This document shows, one piece after another, positions 36,448-45,005 of a DNA stretch of 64,000 nt; positions within the stretch are counted from its first letter, which is position 1; each line of letters opens with the position of its first letter. The notes below the pieces were generated by a model. The model ran no database searches. It had not been told where the DNA came from and worked only from the letters and a program-made list of their open reading frames with translations. The position numbers were made by a program, and so were the translations under genes. The stretch spans positions 3,534,001 to 3,598,000 of the forward strand of contig CBDDIP010000002.1 in NCBI GenBank assembly GCA_965229005.1, written 5' to 3'. The stretch is from CBDDIP01 sp965229005. Lineage in GTDB: Bacteria > Actinomycetota > Acidimicrobiia > Acidimicrobiales > Ilumatobacteraceae.

Positions 36448-38094
36448 ATGGGCTACAGCGATCGACCCTGGCTCGCCCGCTACCGCACCGGGACGCCCGC
36501 CGACATCACGGTGGGCTTCCCGGACGCGCTGGCGATGTTCCGGGCGTCGGTGGCCGCCCACCCGGACCGCGACCTCATCCGCTACTTCGGCAGCACGATC
36601 TCCCTCGCCGACGCCGACCGCCAGTCAGACGCACTGGCGGCGGCGTTGGTGGATCGTGGCTTCTCCGCCGGCGATCACCTCGCGGTGTACCTGCAGAACG
36701 TGCCGCAGTTCGTGCTCGCCATCCTCGCCGCGTGGAAGTCAGGTGGCACCGTCGTTCCGGTGAACCCGATGAACAAGGCGCGTGAGCTGACCTACGTGCT
36801 CGACGACTCCGGGGCGACGGCGATGGTGACCCTGGAGTCGCTCTACACCGATGTCGTGGCCGACGTGCTTGCCACTCGTTCGGCGCCGCTGACGGTGATC
36901 ACGACCAACGAGCTCGACCTGACGAGCGAACGCCCGTCGGTGCTCGCCGGGTCGAAGAAGGCCAAGCCGGCCGACACCCTCGACCTCGTCGAGCTGATCG
37001 CGGCGAACGACGGTCGCACGCCGCCCGATCGCCCGTTGCGTTCGAGCGACGTTGCCTTCCTGACGTACACGTCCGGGACGACGGGGCCGCCGAAGGGTGC
37101 GATGAACACGCACGCCAACGTCGTCTTCAACTCCGAGATCTACCGCACCTGGATGTCGCTGACGCCCGACGACGTCGTGCTCGGCGTCGCTCCCCTGTTC
37201 CACATCACCGGGCTGATCGCCCACATCACGGTCGCCCTCCTGGTCCCCATGCGCATCGTGCTCGGCTACCGGTTCGACCCGTCGACGACGCTCGATCTCA
37301 TCGAGCGCGAGCGACCGACGTTCACCGTCGGTTCGATCACCGTGTTCATCGCACTGATGAACGATCCGTCCTGCGCAGGACGCGACCTCTCCTCCCTGAC
37401 GAAGGTGTACAGCGGGGGCGCGCCGATCGCCCCGACGGTCGTCGAGCGCTTCCAGCGCGAGGTCGGCGCGTACATCCACAACATCTACGGGCTCACCGAG
37501 ACGACATCACCGTCGCACGGCGTCCCGATGGGGGCGCAGGCGCCGGTCGACCCGACGTCGGGTGCGCTGTCGGTCGGCGTGCCGGTGTGCAACACCGTCG
37601 TGCGCGTGATCGGCGAAGACGGCAACGACGTCGCGCCCGGCGAGATCGGCGAGTTCGTCACCAGCGGACCGCAGGTGGTGGCCGGCTACTGGAACAAGCC
37701 GGAGGAGACGGCCCACGCGCTGCCCGGTGGTGCGCTGCACACCGGCGACGTCGGCTTCATGGACGCCGACGGCTGGTACTACGTGGTGGATCGCAAGAAG
37801 GACATGATCATCGCCTCCGGCTACAAGGTCTGGCCGCGTGAGGTGGAGGACGTGTTGTATCAGCACCCCGCCGTGCGTGAGGCGGCCGTCGTCGGTGTCG
37901 CCGACGAGTACCGCGGCGAGACGGTGAAGGCGTTCGTCAGCCTCCGCCCCGGCGCCGACGCCACCGAGGCCGAGCTGATCGCGTTCTGCAAGGAGCGCAT
38001 GGCCGCCTACAAGTACCCGCGCTCCGTCGACATCGTCGACGACCTCCCCAAGACCGTCACCGGCAAGATCCTCCGCCGCGAACTGCGGACCTAG
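36448..38094 (+). CDS. Acyl-CoA synthetase (ANL superfamily)
   Basis: 548 residues. Adenylation motifs: LTYTSGTTGPPKGAMNTHANV at about 208, IYGLTETTSPSHG at about 349, VAGYWNKPEETAHALPGGALHTGDVGFMD, VDRKKDMIIASGYKVWPREVED and the catalytic-lysine motif KTVTGKILRRELRT at the end. It activates a carboxylate to its CoA thioester. The last gene of the importer-to-ligase operon, it begins six bases after the cyclase and ends 14 bases before a hairpin. Confidence 0.93.
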   Translation: MGYSDRPWLARYRTGTPADITVGFPDALAMFRASVAAHPDRDLIRYFGSTISLADADRQSDALAAALVDRGFSAGDHLAVYLQNVPQFVLAILAAWKSGGTVVPVNPMNKARELTYVLDDSGATAMVTLESLYTDVVADVLATRSAPLTVITTNELDLTSERPSVLAGSKKAKPADTLDLVELIAANDGRTPPDRPLRSSDVAFLTYTSGTTGPPKGAMNTHANVVFNSEIYRTWMSLTPDDVVLGVAPLFHITGLIAHITVALLVPMRIVLGYRFDPSTTLDLIERERPTFTVGSITVFIALMNDPSCAGRDLSSLTKVYSGGAPIAPTVVERFQREVGAYIHNIYGLTETTSPSHGVPMGAQAPVDPTSGALSVGVPVCNTVVRVIGEDGNDVAPGEIGEFVTSGPQVVAGYWNKPEETAHALPGGALHTGDVGFMDADGWYYVVDRKKDMIIASGYKVWPREVEDVLYQHPAVREAAVVGVADEYRGETVKAFVSLRPGADATEAELIAFCKERMAAYKYPRSVDIVDDLPKTVTGKILRRELRT

Positions 38095-38108
38095 TCAGGC
38101 TGCGGCTT

Positions 38109-38146
38109 CGTGAGTTCGAGAGCCACCGGTGGCATCGAGACTCACG
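38109..38146. terminator. Hairpin terminator after the acyl-CoA synthetase gene
   Basis: Outer arms CGTGAGT/ACTCACG enclose a loopless palindrome CCACCGGTGG with partial pairing between; 14 bases after the stop and between convergent genes. Confidence 0.55.
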
Positions 38147-38201
38147 GATCGGAGTCGAGGACTCGAGTTCGGGTGAGCGAGCGCAGCGAGCGAGCACGGC
38201 A

Positions 38202-38223
38202 GGCGAGCGCAGCGAGCCCGAGC
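38202..38223. repeat. 22-bp element, exact inverted copy of 18314-18335, in a duplicated array
   Basis: The core GCGAGCGCAGCGAGC occurs twice in tandem (about 38177-38191 and 38203-38217). The right copy with its flank matches 18314-18335 in reverse complement over 22 bases. It ends two bases before the convergent CoA ligase. Confidence 0.6.
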
Positions 38224-38224
38224 A

Positions 38225-39763
38225 CTACAGCTGGTCGCCCCATTCGGTCTCCTTGCGCAGGGCGGGCTTGAGGACCTTGCCGCCGGCGTTGCGCGGCAGG
38301 GGGTCGGCGCGGAAGGTGATGAACTGCGGCACCTTGAAGTCGGCGATGCGCTCGCGGGCGAACTCGCGGATCTCCTTGGCGTCTGGCTCGAAGCCGGGGC
38401 GGGCGACGATCACCGCGCCGACCTTCTCCCCCATCATCGCGTCGGGCACGCCGAGCACGGCCACCTCGAACACCGCCGGGTGCTCGACGAGTGCGTTCTC
38501 CACCTCGACGCAGTAGACGTTCTCCCCACCACGGTTGACCATGTCCTTCTTGCGGTCGACGATCTGGCAGAAGCCCTCGTCGTCGAGGCGAGCGAGGTCG
38601 CCGGTGTGCAGCCAGCCGTCGACGAACGTCTCCGCTGTCTGCTGCTCCTTGTTCCAGTACCCGGCCACGACGTTCTGACCGCGGATCAACAGCTCGCCGA
38701 CGCCCGACGTCTCGTCGACGTCCATCAGGTCGAGCTCGACGGGCGGCGCGGCGAAGCCGACGGTCTCCGGACGGACCTCGGCGTACTCGTCGGGCAGGAA
38801 GGTGGACACGGACGACGTCTCCGTGAGGCCGAACCCGTTGCCGAGCCGAGCGTTGGGGAACGAGGCGCGCAGTCGGGCGATGACATCCGGTGCCGTGGGC
38901 GCCCCGCCGTAGGTGACGTACCGGACGTTGGAGACGTCGTAGTCGTGAAAGTTCGGCTGGCTCATCGCCAGCCAGAAGATGGCCGGCACGGAGGTGAGGA
39001 TGTTGATCCGCTCGTCGACGGTCGCCTTCAGGAACGACTGCACGTCGAACACCGGCATGATCACGGTGGTCCCCTTGAGCTGGGTCGTGATGATCAGCTG
39101 GCTGTTGCAGCCGGTGACGTGGAAGAGCGGGACGGACACGAGGTTGCGCAGCCCGGCGTCGTCGGGGAGGCTCATGATTCGCTTGCACGTCTCGCTGTTG
39201 GACAGGAAGTTCTCGTGCGTGGTCATCGCACCCTTGGGGAACCCCGTCGTGCCGCTCGTGTAGAAGATCGCAGCGAGGGACTTCGGGCCGACGTCGTCGG
39301 TGACGAACGGATCTCCGTCGGGCAGCGGCGCGTCGGGCTCGAACACGTACGACGCACCAGAATCGGTGATGACGTATTCCACCTCGGCGGGCGTGAAGCG
39401 AGTGTTGACGGGCACCACGACTGCGCCGGCCATCAACGTGCCCCAGAACCCGAGGCACCACTCGAGGCCGTTGCCGTAGCGGTTGGCAACGCGATCACCG
39501 GGCGTGACACCAGCGGAGCGCAGGCCGCCGGCGACGCGGGCCGAGCGGTCCCACACCTGTTGGTACGTGCAGCGCTCCCCGCCGAGGATGACGATGCACT
39601 CGCGGTCCGGAGCGTGGTCCACGGACGCCTTGAACATGTGCAGCAGCGACCGGGCCAGACCGGTGTAGCGCAGCACGCCGTCGTCGCCACGCTCGATGCC
39701 CGACATGTCGAACGGCATCACCCGAGGCGTGCGGCCCTGCTTCTCGATGGTCGTTTCCGTCAT
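38225..39763 (-). CDS. Acyl-CoA synthetase (ANL superfamily), second copy
   Basis: 512 residues from the ATG at 39763, with AGGGGG upstream; the longer frame adds 12 residues. Seen: FYTSGTTGFPKGAMTTHENFL at about 170, GNGFGLTETSSVSTFLP, VAGYWNKEQQTAETFVDGWLHTGDLARLD, VDRKKDMVNRGGENVYCVEVE and PRNAGGKVLKPALRKETEWG, where Lys in GGK is the catalytic lysine. CoA-ligase function, substrate unknown. It reads towards the other ligase. The operator at 39853 lies about 90 bases upstream, which joins it to the regulon. Confidence 0.92.
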   Translation of the reverse strand: MTETTIEKQGRTPRVMPFDMSGIERGDDGVLRYTGLARSLLHMFKASVDHAPDRECIVILGGERCTYQQVWDRSARVAGGLRSAGVTPGDRVANRYGNGLEWCLGFWGTLMAGAVVVPVNTRFTPAEVEYVITDSGASYVFEPDAPLPDGDPFVTDDVGPKSLAAIFYTSGTTGFPKGAMTTHENFLSNSETCKRIMSLPDDAGLRNLVSVPLFHVTGCNSQLIITTQLKGTTVIMPVFDVQSFLKATVDERINILTSVPAIFWLAMSQPNFHDYDVSNVRYVTYGGAPTAPDVIARLRASFPNARLGNGFGLTETSSVSTFLPDEYAEVRPETVGFAAPPVELDLMDVDETSGVGELLIRGQNVVAGYWNKEQQTAETFVDGWLHTGDLARLDDEGFCQIVDRKKDMVNRGGENVYCVEVENALVEHPAVFEVAVLGVPDAMMGEKVGAVIVARPGFEPDAKEIREFARERIADFKVPQFITFRADPLPRNAGGKVLKPALRKETEWGDQL

Positions 39764-39852
39764 CGCCAAACCCCCTGATCGTGCCGGGCCAGCCCCCACG
39801 CGGCCTCGGGATCCGAAGCGTACTCATCGTGCCGAGAGGCCGCCACAGAACA

Positions 39853-39870
39853 GTTGACGAACCCGTCAAC
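39853..39870. promoter_or_regulatory. TetR-type operator, site 3 (perfect)
   Basis: GTTGACGAACCCGTCAAC: exact GTTGAC/GTCAAC arms with a six-base spacer. It lies between the divergent CoA ligase (start 39763) and the TetR gene (start 39979), as an autoregulated TetR site would. Confidence 0.75.
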
Positions 39871-39978
39871 TTGTGGCAGCGTCAGCTCAACGGGCACCGC
39901 ATCGGGCAGTGAGGTGGAGGGACGGGAGATGGCGTTGCGAAGCGTCGAGCCAATGCGCGATCCGGACGCGAGCCGTTA

Positions 39979-40695
39979 ATGTCGTCCTCCCCGCCCGCTG
40001 CAGGGCGACCGAGACGTGGTGGACCGACGTTGGCAACGAGCAAGAGCACGAAGGCGCGCCCGGCTCCCGCCCCTCCGGCGCCGACGCCGTTGACGGCTCG
40101 CGGCGCCCGCACCCGAGCAGCGCTGGTGAAGGCGGCACGTGCCCTGTTCGAGAAGCACGGCTACCTCGACGTGAACGTCGGGGACATCTCGCGGCGGGCG
40201 AAGGTGGCGCACGGCACCTTCTACACGTACTTCACCTCGAAGGAAGAGATCTTCGCCGAGGTCATCGATCGGTTGACTGCGGACTTCATCAGCATTGCCG
40301 GTGAAGAGCCTGCTGTCGGTCCTCCCGGCTCGGTCTCCGCCAGCATCGAGCGAGCCAACCGCGGCTACCTCCACGCCTACGAGGCGAACGCCCGGATGAT
40401 GGCGGTCATGGAGCAGGTGGCGACGTTCAACACGCGCACGGCGCAGATCCGCCGGCAGACCCGCCACATCTGGGTCACTCGCAACAGCGAGGCCATCCGC
40501 CGATGGCAGGGCCGCGGCCTGGTCGACCCGCGGATCGACCCGTGGTACGCAGCCAGCGCGCTCGGTTCGATGATCGACCGATCGGCCTACGTGTGGATCG
40601 TGCTCGGCGAGCCCTACGAGTTCGAACCGGCCGTCGTGCAGCTCTCCCGGCTGTACTGCAACGCGCTCGGCCTCCCCTACCACGCCGACGTCTGA
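39979..40695 (+). CDS. TetR-family transcriptional regulator, candidate regulator of the catabolic island
   Basis: 238 residues. A 40-residue Pro/Ala/Arg/Lys-rich tail precedes the DNA-binding domain (about 40-90: TRAALVKAARALFEKHGYLDVNVGDISRRAKVAHGTFYTYFTSKEEIF, a clear TetR helix-turn-helix). The remaining helices form the ligand-binding domain. A TTG at 40030 preceded by GGTGG is an alternative start that removes 17 residues. Palindromes GTTGAC-N6-GTCAAC flank it at 39853 and 40743, and the same site occurs near three other transcription units. I infer that it represses them until its ligand, probably an acyl-CoA or the imported substrate, appears. Confidence 0.85.
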   Translation: MSSSPPAAGRPRRGGPTLATSKSTKARPAPAPPAPTPLTARGARTRAALVKAARALFEKHGYLDVNVGDISRRAKVAHGTFYTYFTSKEEIFAEVIDRLTADFISIAGEEPAVGPPGSVSASIERANRGYLHAYEANARMMAVMEQVATFNTRTAQIRRQTRHIWVTRNSEAIRRWQGRGLVDPRIDPWYAASALGSMIDRSAYVWIVLGEPYEFEPAVVQLSRLYCNALGLPYHADV

Positions 40696-40742
40696 GGTCC
40701 CGCCGGGGGCAGTCGGCACCGGTGGATCGCGCCCATCAAGAA

Positions 40743-40760
40743 GTTGATACAGTCGTCAAC
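40743..40760. promoter_or_regulatory. TetR-type operator, site 4 (one mismatch)
   Basis: GTTGATACAGTCGTCAAC has one base different from the perfect arms (GTTGAT). It lies 32 bases before the ATG at 40792 of the third CoA ligase, and 47 bases after the TetR stop. Confidence 0.65.
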
Positions 40761-40791
40761 TAGGGGCGTTGAGGTGATCGGGGGATCGGCC

Positions 40792-42330
40792 ATGCTGCTG
40801 GGGGACATCATCAAGCTGAACGGGCGCAAGTACCCGTCTCGAGTCGCCATCGTCAACGACGATGGCGCCGAGATCACCTTCGGTGAACTGCTCGACCGAT
40901 CGAACCGCGTCGCCAACGCGATGCTCGACCTCGGCGAGCCGGGTGACCGCGTCGGCATCCTCGCCGAGAACCTGCCGGAGTACGTCGAGTGCTACTACGG
41001 CGTGCCCGGCGCCGGCATGGCGCTGACGTTCCTCAACTACCGCCTCCACCCCAAGGAGTGGACGTGGATCCTGAACAACGCCGAGGCGAAGACGTTGATC
41101 GTGCAAGAGAAGTACCTCGAGCAGATCGAGCCGTACTTCGCCGAGATCGCCACGCTGACGACGATCATCGTCATCGGCGACAAGGCGACGAAGTACCCGG
41201 CGTATCGCGATGTCGTCGGCGCTGCGTCGGCCAGTCCGGTCGAGCGTGAGATCGACGAGGACTCCACCGCCTGGCTGCTCTACACCAGCGGCACGACCGG
41301 CTTCCCGAAGGGCGCGATGCTCACCCATCGCAACCTGATCGTCGCCGTCACCAACTCGGTCATCGAGTACGAGCCGCAGCCGGACGAGCGCAACCTGGTC
41401 GCCTTCCCGCTGTGCCACGTGTCCGGCTACTCCGTGCCGGTGAACCACTTCCGCGGCGGCCGCATCGTCCTGACCCCGATGTTCGAGCCGGAGCTGTGGA
41501 TGCAGCTGGTGGACAAGCACGGCATCACCGGTACGGCGATGGCCCCGACGATGCTGAACATGGTGCTGCAGCACCCGAAGGTCGACGAGTACGCCCTCAC
41601 GACGCTGCGCGGCATCGGCTACGGCGCGGCGGCGATGCCCGTCGAGGTGCTGCGCACGGCGATCAGACGCTTCGGCCCGATCGTCTACTCGGGCTTCGGG
41701 ATGACCGAGCTCGGCGGCAACGTGCTGACGTTCCCGAAGAAGGATCACGAGCGCGCCGTCCACGGCGAGGAGCACCTCCTCGCATCGTGCGGCACGCCGA
41801 TGTGCCTGGCCGACGTGAAGGTGGTCGACGAGTCGATGGTGGAGTGCCCGCCCGGCGTCGTCGGCGAGATCGTCATCCGCGGCGAGCAGGTCCTCAAGGG
41901 CTACTTCCGCAACGAGGAGGGCACGAAGAAGGCCTTCGACGGCGGCTGGTTCCACACCGGCGACATGGCTCGCCGCGACGAGGAGGGCTTCTTCTACATC
42001 GTCGACCGGATGAAGGACATGATCATCACCGGCGGGGAGAACGTCTACAGCCGCGAGGTGGAAGAGGCGCTGTACACGCATCCGTCGGTGTCGGAGGCCG
42101 CAGTCGTCGGCCTGCCCGACCCGCAGTGGGGCGAGAACGTCACCGCCGTCGTCGTGCTCCGACCGGGCATGACGGCCACCGAGTCGGAGATCATCACGAC
42201 GGCGCGCAACCAGTTGGCGGGCTACAAGAAGCCGAAGCGGGTGATCTTCGTCGACGAGCTGCCCAAGACGGTCAGCGGCAAGATCATCAAGCGCGAGCTG
42301 CGCGACCGCTACGCCGGCGACCAGCCATGA
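40792..42330 (+). CDS. Acyl-CoA synthetase (ANL superfamily), third copy
   Basis: 512 residues from the ATG at 40792, which has GGGGGA upstream; the longer open frame would run into the operator. Motifs: LLYTSGTTGFPKGAMLTHRNL at about 163, YSGFGMTELGGNV, VDRMKDMIITGGENVYSREVE at about 410 and KTVSGKIIKRELRDRYAGD near the end. It has the closest look to crotonobetaine/fatty-acid ligases but the substrate is unknown. Its stop overlaps the SDR start (ATGA), so the two are coupled. Confidence 0.92.
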   Translation: MLLGDIIKLNGRKYPSRVAIVNDDGAEITFGELLDRSNRVANAMLDLGEPGDRVGILAENLPEYVECYYGVPGAGMALTFLNYRLHPKEWTWILNNAEAKTLIVQEKYLEQIEPYFAEIATLTTIIVIGDKATKYPAYRDVVGAASASPVEREIDEDSTAWLLYTSGTTGFPKGAMLTHRNLIVAVTNSVIEYEPQPDERNLVAFPLCHVSGYSVPVNHFRGGRIVLTPMFEPELWMQLVDKHGITGTAMAPTMLNMVLQHPKVDEYALTTLRGIGYGAAAMPVEVLRTAIRRFGPIVYSGFGMTELGGNVLTFPKKDHERAVHGEEHLLASCGTPMCLADVKVVDESMVECPPGVVGEIVIRGEQVLKGYFRNEEGTKKAFDGGWFHTGDMARRDEEGFFYIVDRMKDMIITGGENVYSREVEEALYTHPSVSEAAVVGLPDPQWGENVTAVVVLRPGMTATESEIITTARNQLAGYKKPKRVIFVDELPKTVSGKIIKRELRDRYAGDQP

Positions 42331-43184
42331 CCGCGATCGACACCGTCACGCCGTTTCGTCTCGATGGCAAGGTGGCCATCGTCACCGGTGCGTCGTACGG
42401 ACTGGGTGTGCTCTTCTCGCAGATCCTCGCCAGCGCTGGTGCCGACGTCGTCGTCACGGCACGTTCGGTCGACAAGCTGGAGGACACCAAGCGCGACATC
42501 GAGTCGCTCGGTCGGCGCTGTCTCGCGGTGGCCGGTGACGTGACCGTGTTCGACGACTGCGCACGCGTCGTCGCGCAGGCGATGGCCGAGTTCGGGCACA
42601 TCGACATCCTCGTGAACAACGCCGGCTGGGCCGACGACCGACTCGTGCGCACCGAGAAGTGCGAGCCGGAGATGTTCGCCAAGATGGTCAACACCGACCT
42701 GATCGGCCTCTTCTACATGACTCGCGCTGCGGCACCCGACATGTTGCGGGGCGGCGGCGGCAGCATCATCAACCTGTCATCGATCTTCGGCAACGCAGGT
42801 TCGGAGAACCGCACGGCGGGCTACTTCGCGGCCAAGGGCGGGGTCAACCAGCTGACCCGGTTGCTGGCGTGCGAGTGGGGCGATCGCAACCTGCGCGTCA
42901 ATGCGTTGGCCCCGAACTTCTTCGTCTCGGAGATGACGCGGACGCTGCTCGAAGACTCGGGCATGGCCGACTGGATGCGCAGCCGCACACCGATGCGCAG
43001 GATGGGCGAGCTGCCCGAACTGGTCGGGCCGTTCCTGTTCCTCGCCTCCGACGCGTCGAGCTTCGTCACCGGCGTCGTGCTGAGCATCGACGGCGGGTGG
43101 AGCGCGAGCGGTGGCTACGCCCAGCAACCGCAGCCGTGGGACGAGTGGAACGGCGAGATGGGCAGCCCGATCGGTCCGGCCTGA
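42327..43184 (+). CDS. Short-chain dehydrogenase/reductase
   Basis: 285 residues. Classical SDR: VAIVTGASYGLGVLFSQIL (Rossmann TGxxxGxG), NNAGW at about 90, Ser-containing IINLSSIFGNAG, YFAAK as the YxxxK active site and the C-terminal LSIDGGWSASGG. NAD(P)-dependent oxidoreductase for a hydroxyl or keto group, in line with a hydroxyacyl-CoA step. Coupled to the CoA ligase by overlap. It ends next to a hairpin shared with the convergent PEP-domain gene. Confidence 0.93.
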   Translation: MTAIDTVTPFRLDGKVAIVTGASYGLGVLFSQILASAGADVVVTARSVDKLEDTKRDIESLGRRCLAVAGDVTVFDDCARVVAQAMAEFGHIDILVNNAGWADDRLVRTEKCEPEMFAKMVNTDLIGLFYMTRAAAPDMLRGGGGSIINLSSIFGNAGSENRTAGYFAAKGGVNQLTRLLACEWGDRNLRVNALAPNFFVSEMTRTLLEDSGMADWMRSRTPMRRMGELPELVGPFLFLASDASSFVTGVVLSIDGGWSASGGYAQQPQPWDEWNGEMGSPIGPA

Positions 43185-43213
43185 TCACTGGCGCAGGGCG
43201 CCGACGTCAGTGA
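43185..43213. terminator. Hairpin between convergent SDR and PEP-domain genes
   Basis: TCACTG and CAGTGA enclose GGCGC/GCGCC with a three-base loop and a five-base bulge on one side. It lies between the two stop codons. Confidence 0.4.
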
Positions 43214-44961
43214 ACGGTGACGATGCCGGTGCTGCCGTCGACGGTGATGGTGGCGCCGTCGGGGATCGTCGTCGATGCACCGGTCACGCTGACCGCGGCC
43301 GGGATGCCGAGCTCGCGAGCGACGATGGCGGCGTGGCTCTGCTGCGCACCGACGTCGACGACGACACCTGCGGCGGCGAGGAACAACGGCGTCCACGCCG
43401 GGTCGGTGATCGGAGCGACGAGGATGTCGCCGGGCTGCAGCGCGCCTGGATCGCTCGGGTCGTTGATCACTCGCGCCGTGCCCGTCGCGGTGCCGGAGCA
43501 GACGCCGATGCCGCGCAGCACCCGTGGTGCCGCGTCGGGTTGCAATCGATCGGCGCGAACGACCCAGGTATGAGGCGGCGGGATCTCTCCGTGGAACCAG
43601 AACGGTGGGATGCGCGCCTGGAGGTAGTCGCGCCGGGCACGCCGCTCGGCGACGACGTCCGCCGATCTCGAGGGGTCGGCGACGAACCCGGGGAGCTCGT
43701 CGATGGTCAGCAGGAACAGATCGTCGTGGTGGACGTCGTGCCGTCGGGCGAGCTCGGCAAACCCCTGGCGCATCGGGTTCAGGAAGCGAACGATGGCAGC
43801 CTTCGTCGCCTCGCGCTGGCTGCCGTAGAACGTCGCCGCTCGCAGCGCGACGTCCAACGGTCGTCGCCGGGCGCGCCCCACGCCCGCTCGAACTGTCGCG
43901 ACGAGCGCATCGCGCTCCCCCGCCAGGCGGCTGCCCACCTCGACCGGATCACGCTCGGCTGGTGCGTGGCGGAGCCGATCGATCATCGCCAAGCCGATCG
44001 CCGGTTCGCTCCCCCACGTCGGCGAGGCCAGCTCCCACTCGTCGGGTCCGCGTGAGCCGTGCGCGGCACGGAACGCATCGAACTGCCGGACGAATCGCTC
44101 TGCCGTGGGAGCCGTTGACGCGCGCAGTCGGCCGTCGAGCCCGTCGAGCCCGTCGTCGAACATCGCTGCCACGGTCGGATCGGCGCCTGCCGACCGGCCG
44201 AGCGTCCAGAGTGCGACCGCCGGTTCGGCAGATTCGACGGTGCCGATCCCTGCGGTGAGGCGGTTCACCGTGCCGGCCTCGTCACCGCTCGCTTCGAGGC
44301 CCAGGATCCGCTCGATCATCGATCGGCCGATGCCGGCGAACGAGCTGGCGCGGAGCAGGTCGTGCATCATCCGCTCCAACATCGGTGCCGCGGTCGTGCC
44401 ACGGGCGATCAGCTCGGCGTCGGTGGCGGAAGCGGCCGAGCCTGCGGCAGTCACCGCAGCATCGATCTGTCGACGGGCGTCGAGCAGGAGCCGATCGTTC
44501 GGTCGCAGCAGCCCCCGCCCGATCGCTGCGATCGAACGCACGCTCGCGAGCGGTGACCGCTCGCCACGAACGCGAACGTGAGCCGGCGCGCCGCTGAGGC
44601 CGAACATCTGGTTGTCGATCATGTCGACGGTCAAGCCGGGCGTTCGGCTCGCAGCGCTGCGTGCCAACGACACGTTGGCGAACAGGTAGCCGGCGTGGAC
44701 CGCGGCGAGTGCCGACGTCACACCGTCGAATTCGGAGAGCTGCTGGCGCGTCGCCAACCCCATCTCGGCGGCCAGCCGCGTCTGGCCGCGAGCGAACGGC
44801 ACGTTGACGATGGAGCCGGTCAGCGGGGTGACGACGTTCGGGTACACCTCGCCGGTGTTGCCGCGACACATCAGCGGGAACTGCGTGCTGCCGAGGTGGT
44901 CGATCAACCACCAACGACCGTCCGGGTACGGCTCGAGCGCGCCCCCATCGGCGAGTGCCAT
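43207..44961 (-). CDS. PEP-utilising mobile-domain protein lacking an ATP-binding domain
   Basis: 584 residues from the ATG at 44961; a GTG at 44976 would add five. The C-terminal domain (about 475-584) is the phosphohistidine swivel domain: GGDILVAPITDPAWTPLF-like region then VGAQQSHAAIVARELGIPAAV, with the carrier His in QSHAA. The family usually works with an ATP-grasp/PPDK_N domain, which is absent. The N-terminal 400 residues show only family-typical patterns such as PLMCRGNTGEVYPN and RFLNPMRQGFAELARRH. It sits 44 bases downstream of ppc, same strand, which suggests a link to PEP metabolism. Alternative: the missing partner is encoded elsewhere. Confidence 0.8.
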   Translation of the reverse strand: MALADGGALEPYPDGRWWLIDHLGSTQFPLMCRGNTGEVYPNVVTPLTGSIVNVPFARGQTRLAAEMGLATRQQLSEFDGVTSALAAVHAGYLFANVSLARSAASRTPGLTVDMIDNQMFGLSGAPAHVRVRGERSPLASVRSIAAIGRGLLRPNDRLLLDARRQIDAAVTAAGSAASATDAELIARGTTAAPMLERMMHDLLRASSFAGIGRSMIERILGLEASGDEAGTVNRLTAGIGTVESAEPAVALWTLGRSAGADPTVAAMFDDGLDGLDGRLRASTAPTAERFVRQFDAFRAAHGSRGPDEWELASPTWGSEPAIGLAMIDRLRHAPAERDPVEVGSRLAGERDALVATVRAGVGRARRRPLDVALRAATFYGSQREATKAAIVRFLNPMRQGFAELARRHDVHHDDLFLLTIDELPGFVADPSRSADVVAERRARRDYLQARIPPFWFHGEIPPPHTWVVRADRLQPDAAPRVLRGIGVCSGTATGTARVINDPSDPGALQPGDILVAPITDPAWTPLFLAAAGVVVDVGAQQSHAAIVARELGIPAAVSVTGASTTIPDGATITVDGSTGIVTVH

Positions 44962-45005
44962 GGCACATCGTGCCACGTTCGGGTGCCGATCAGAGGAGGG
45001 CTGCG

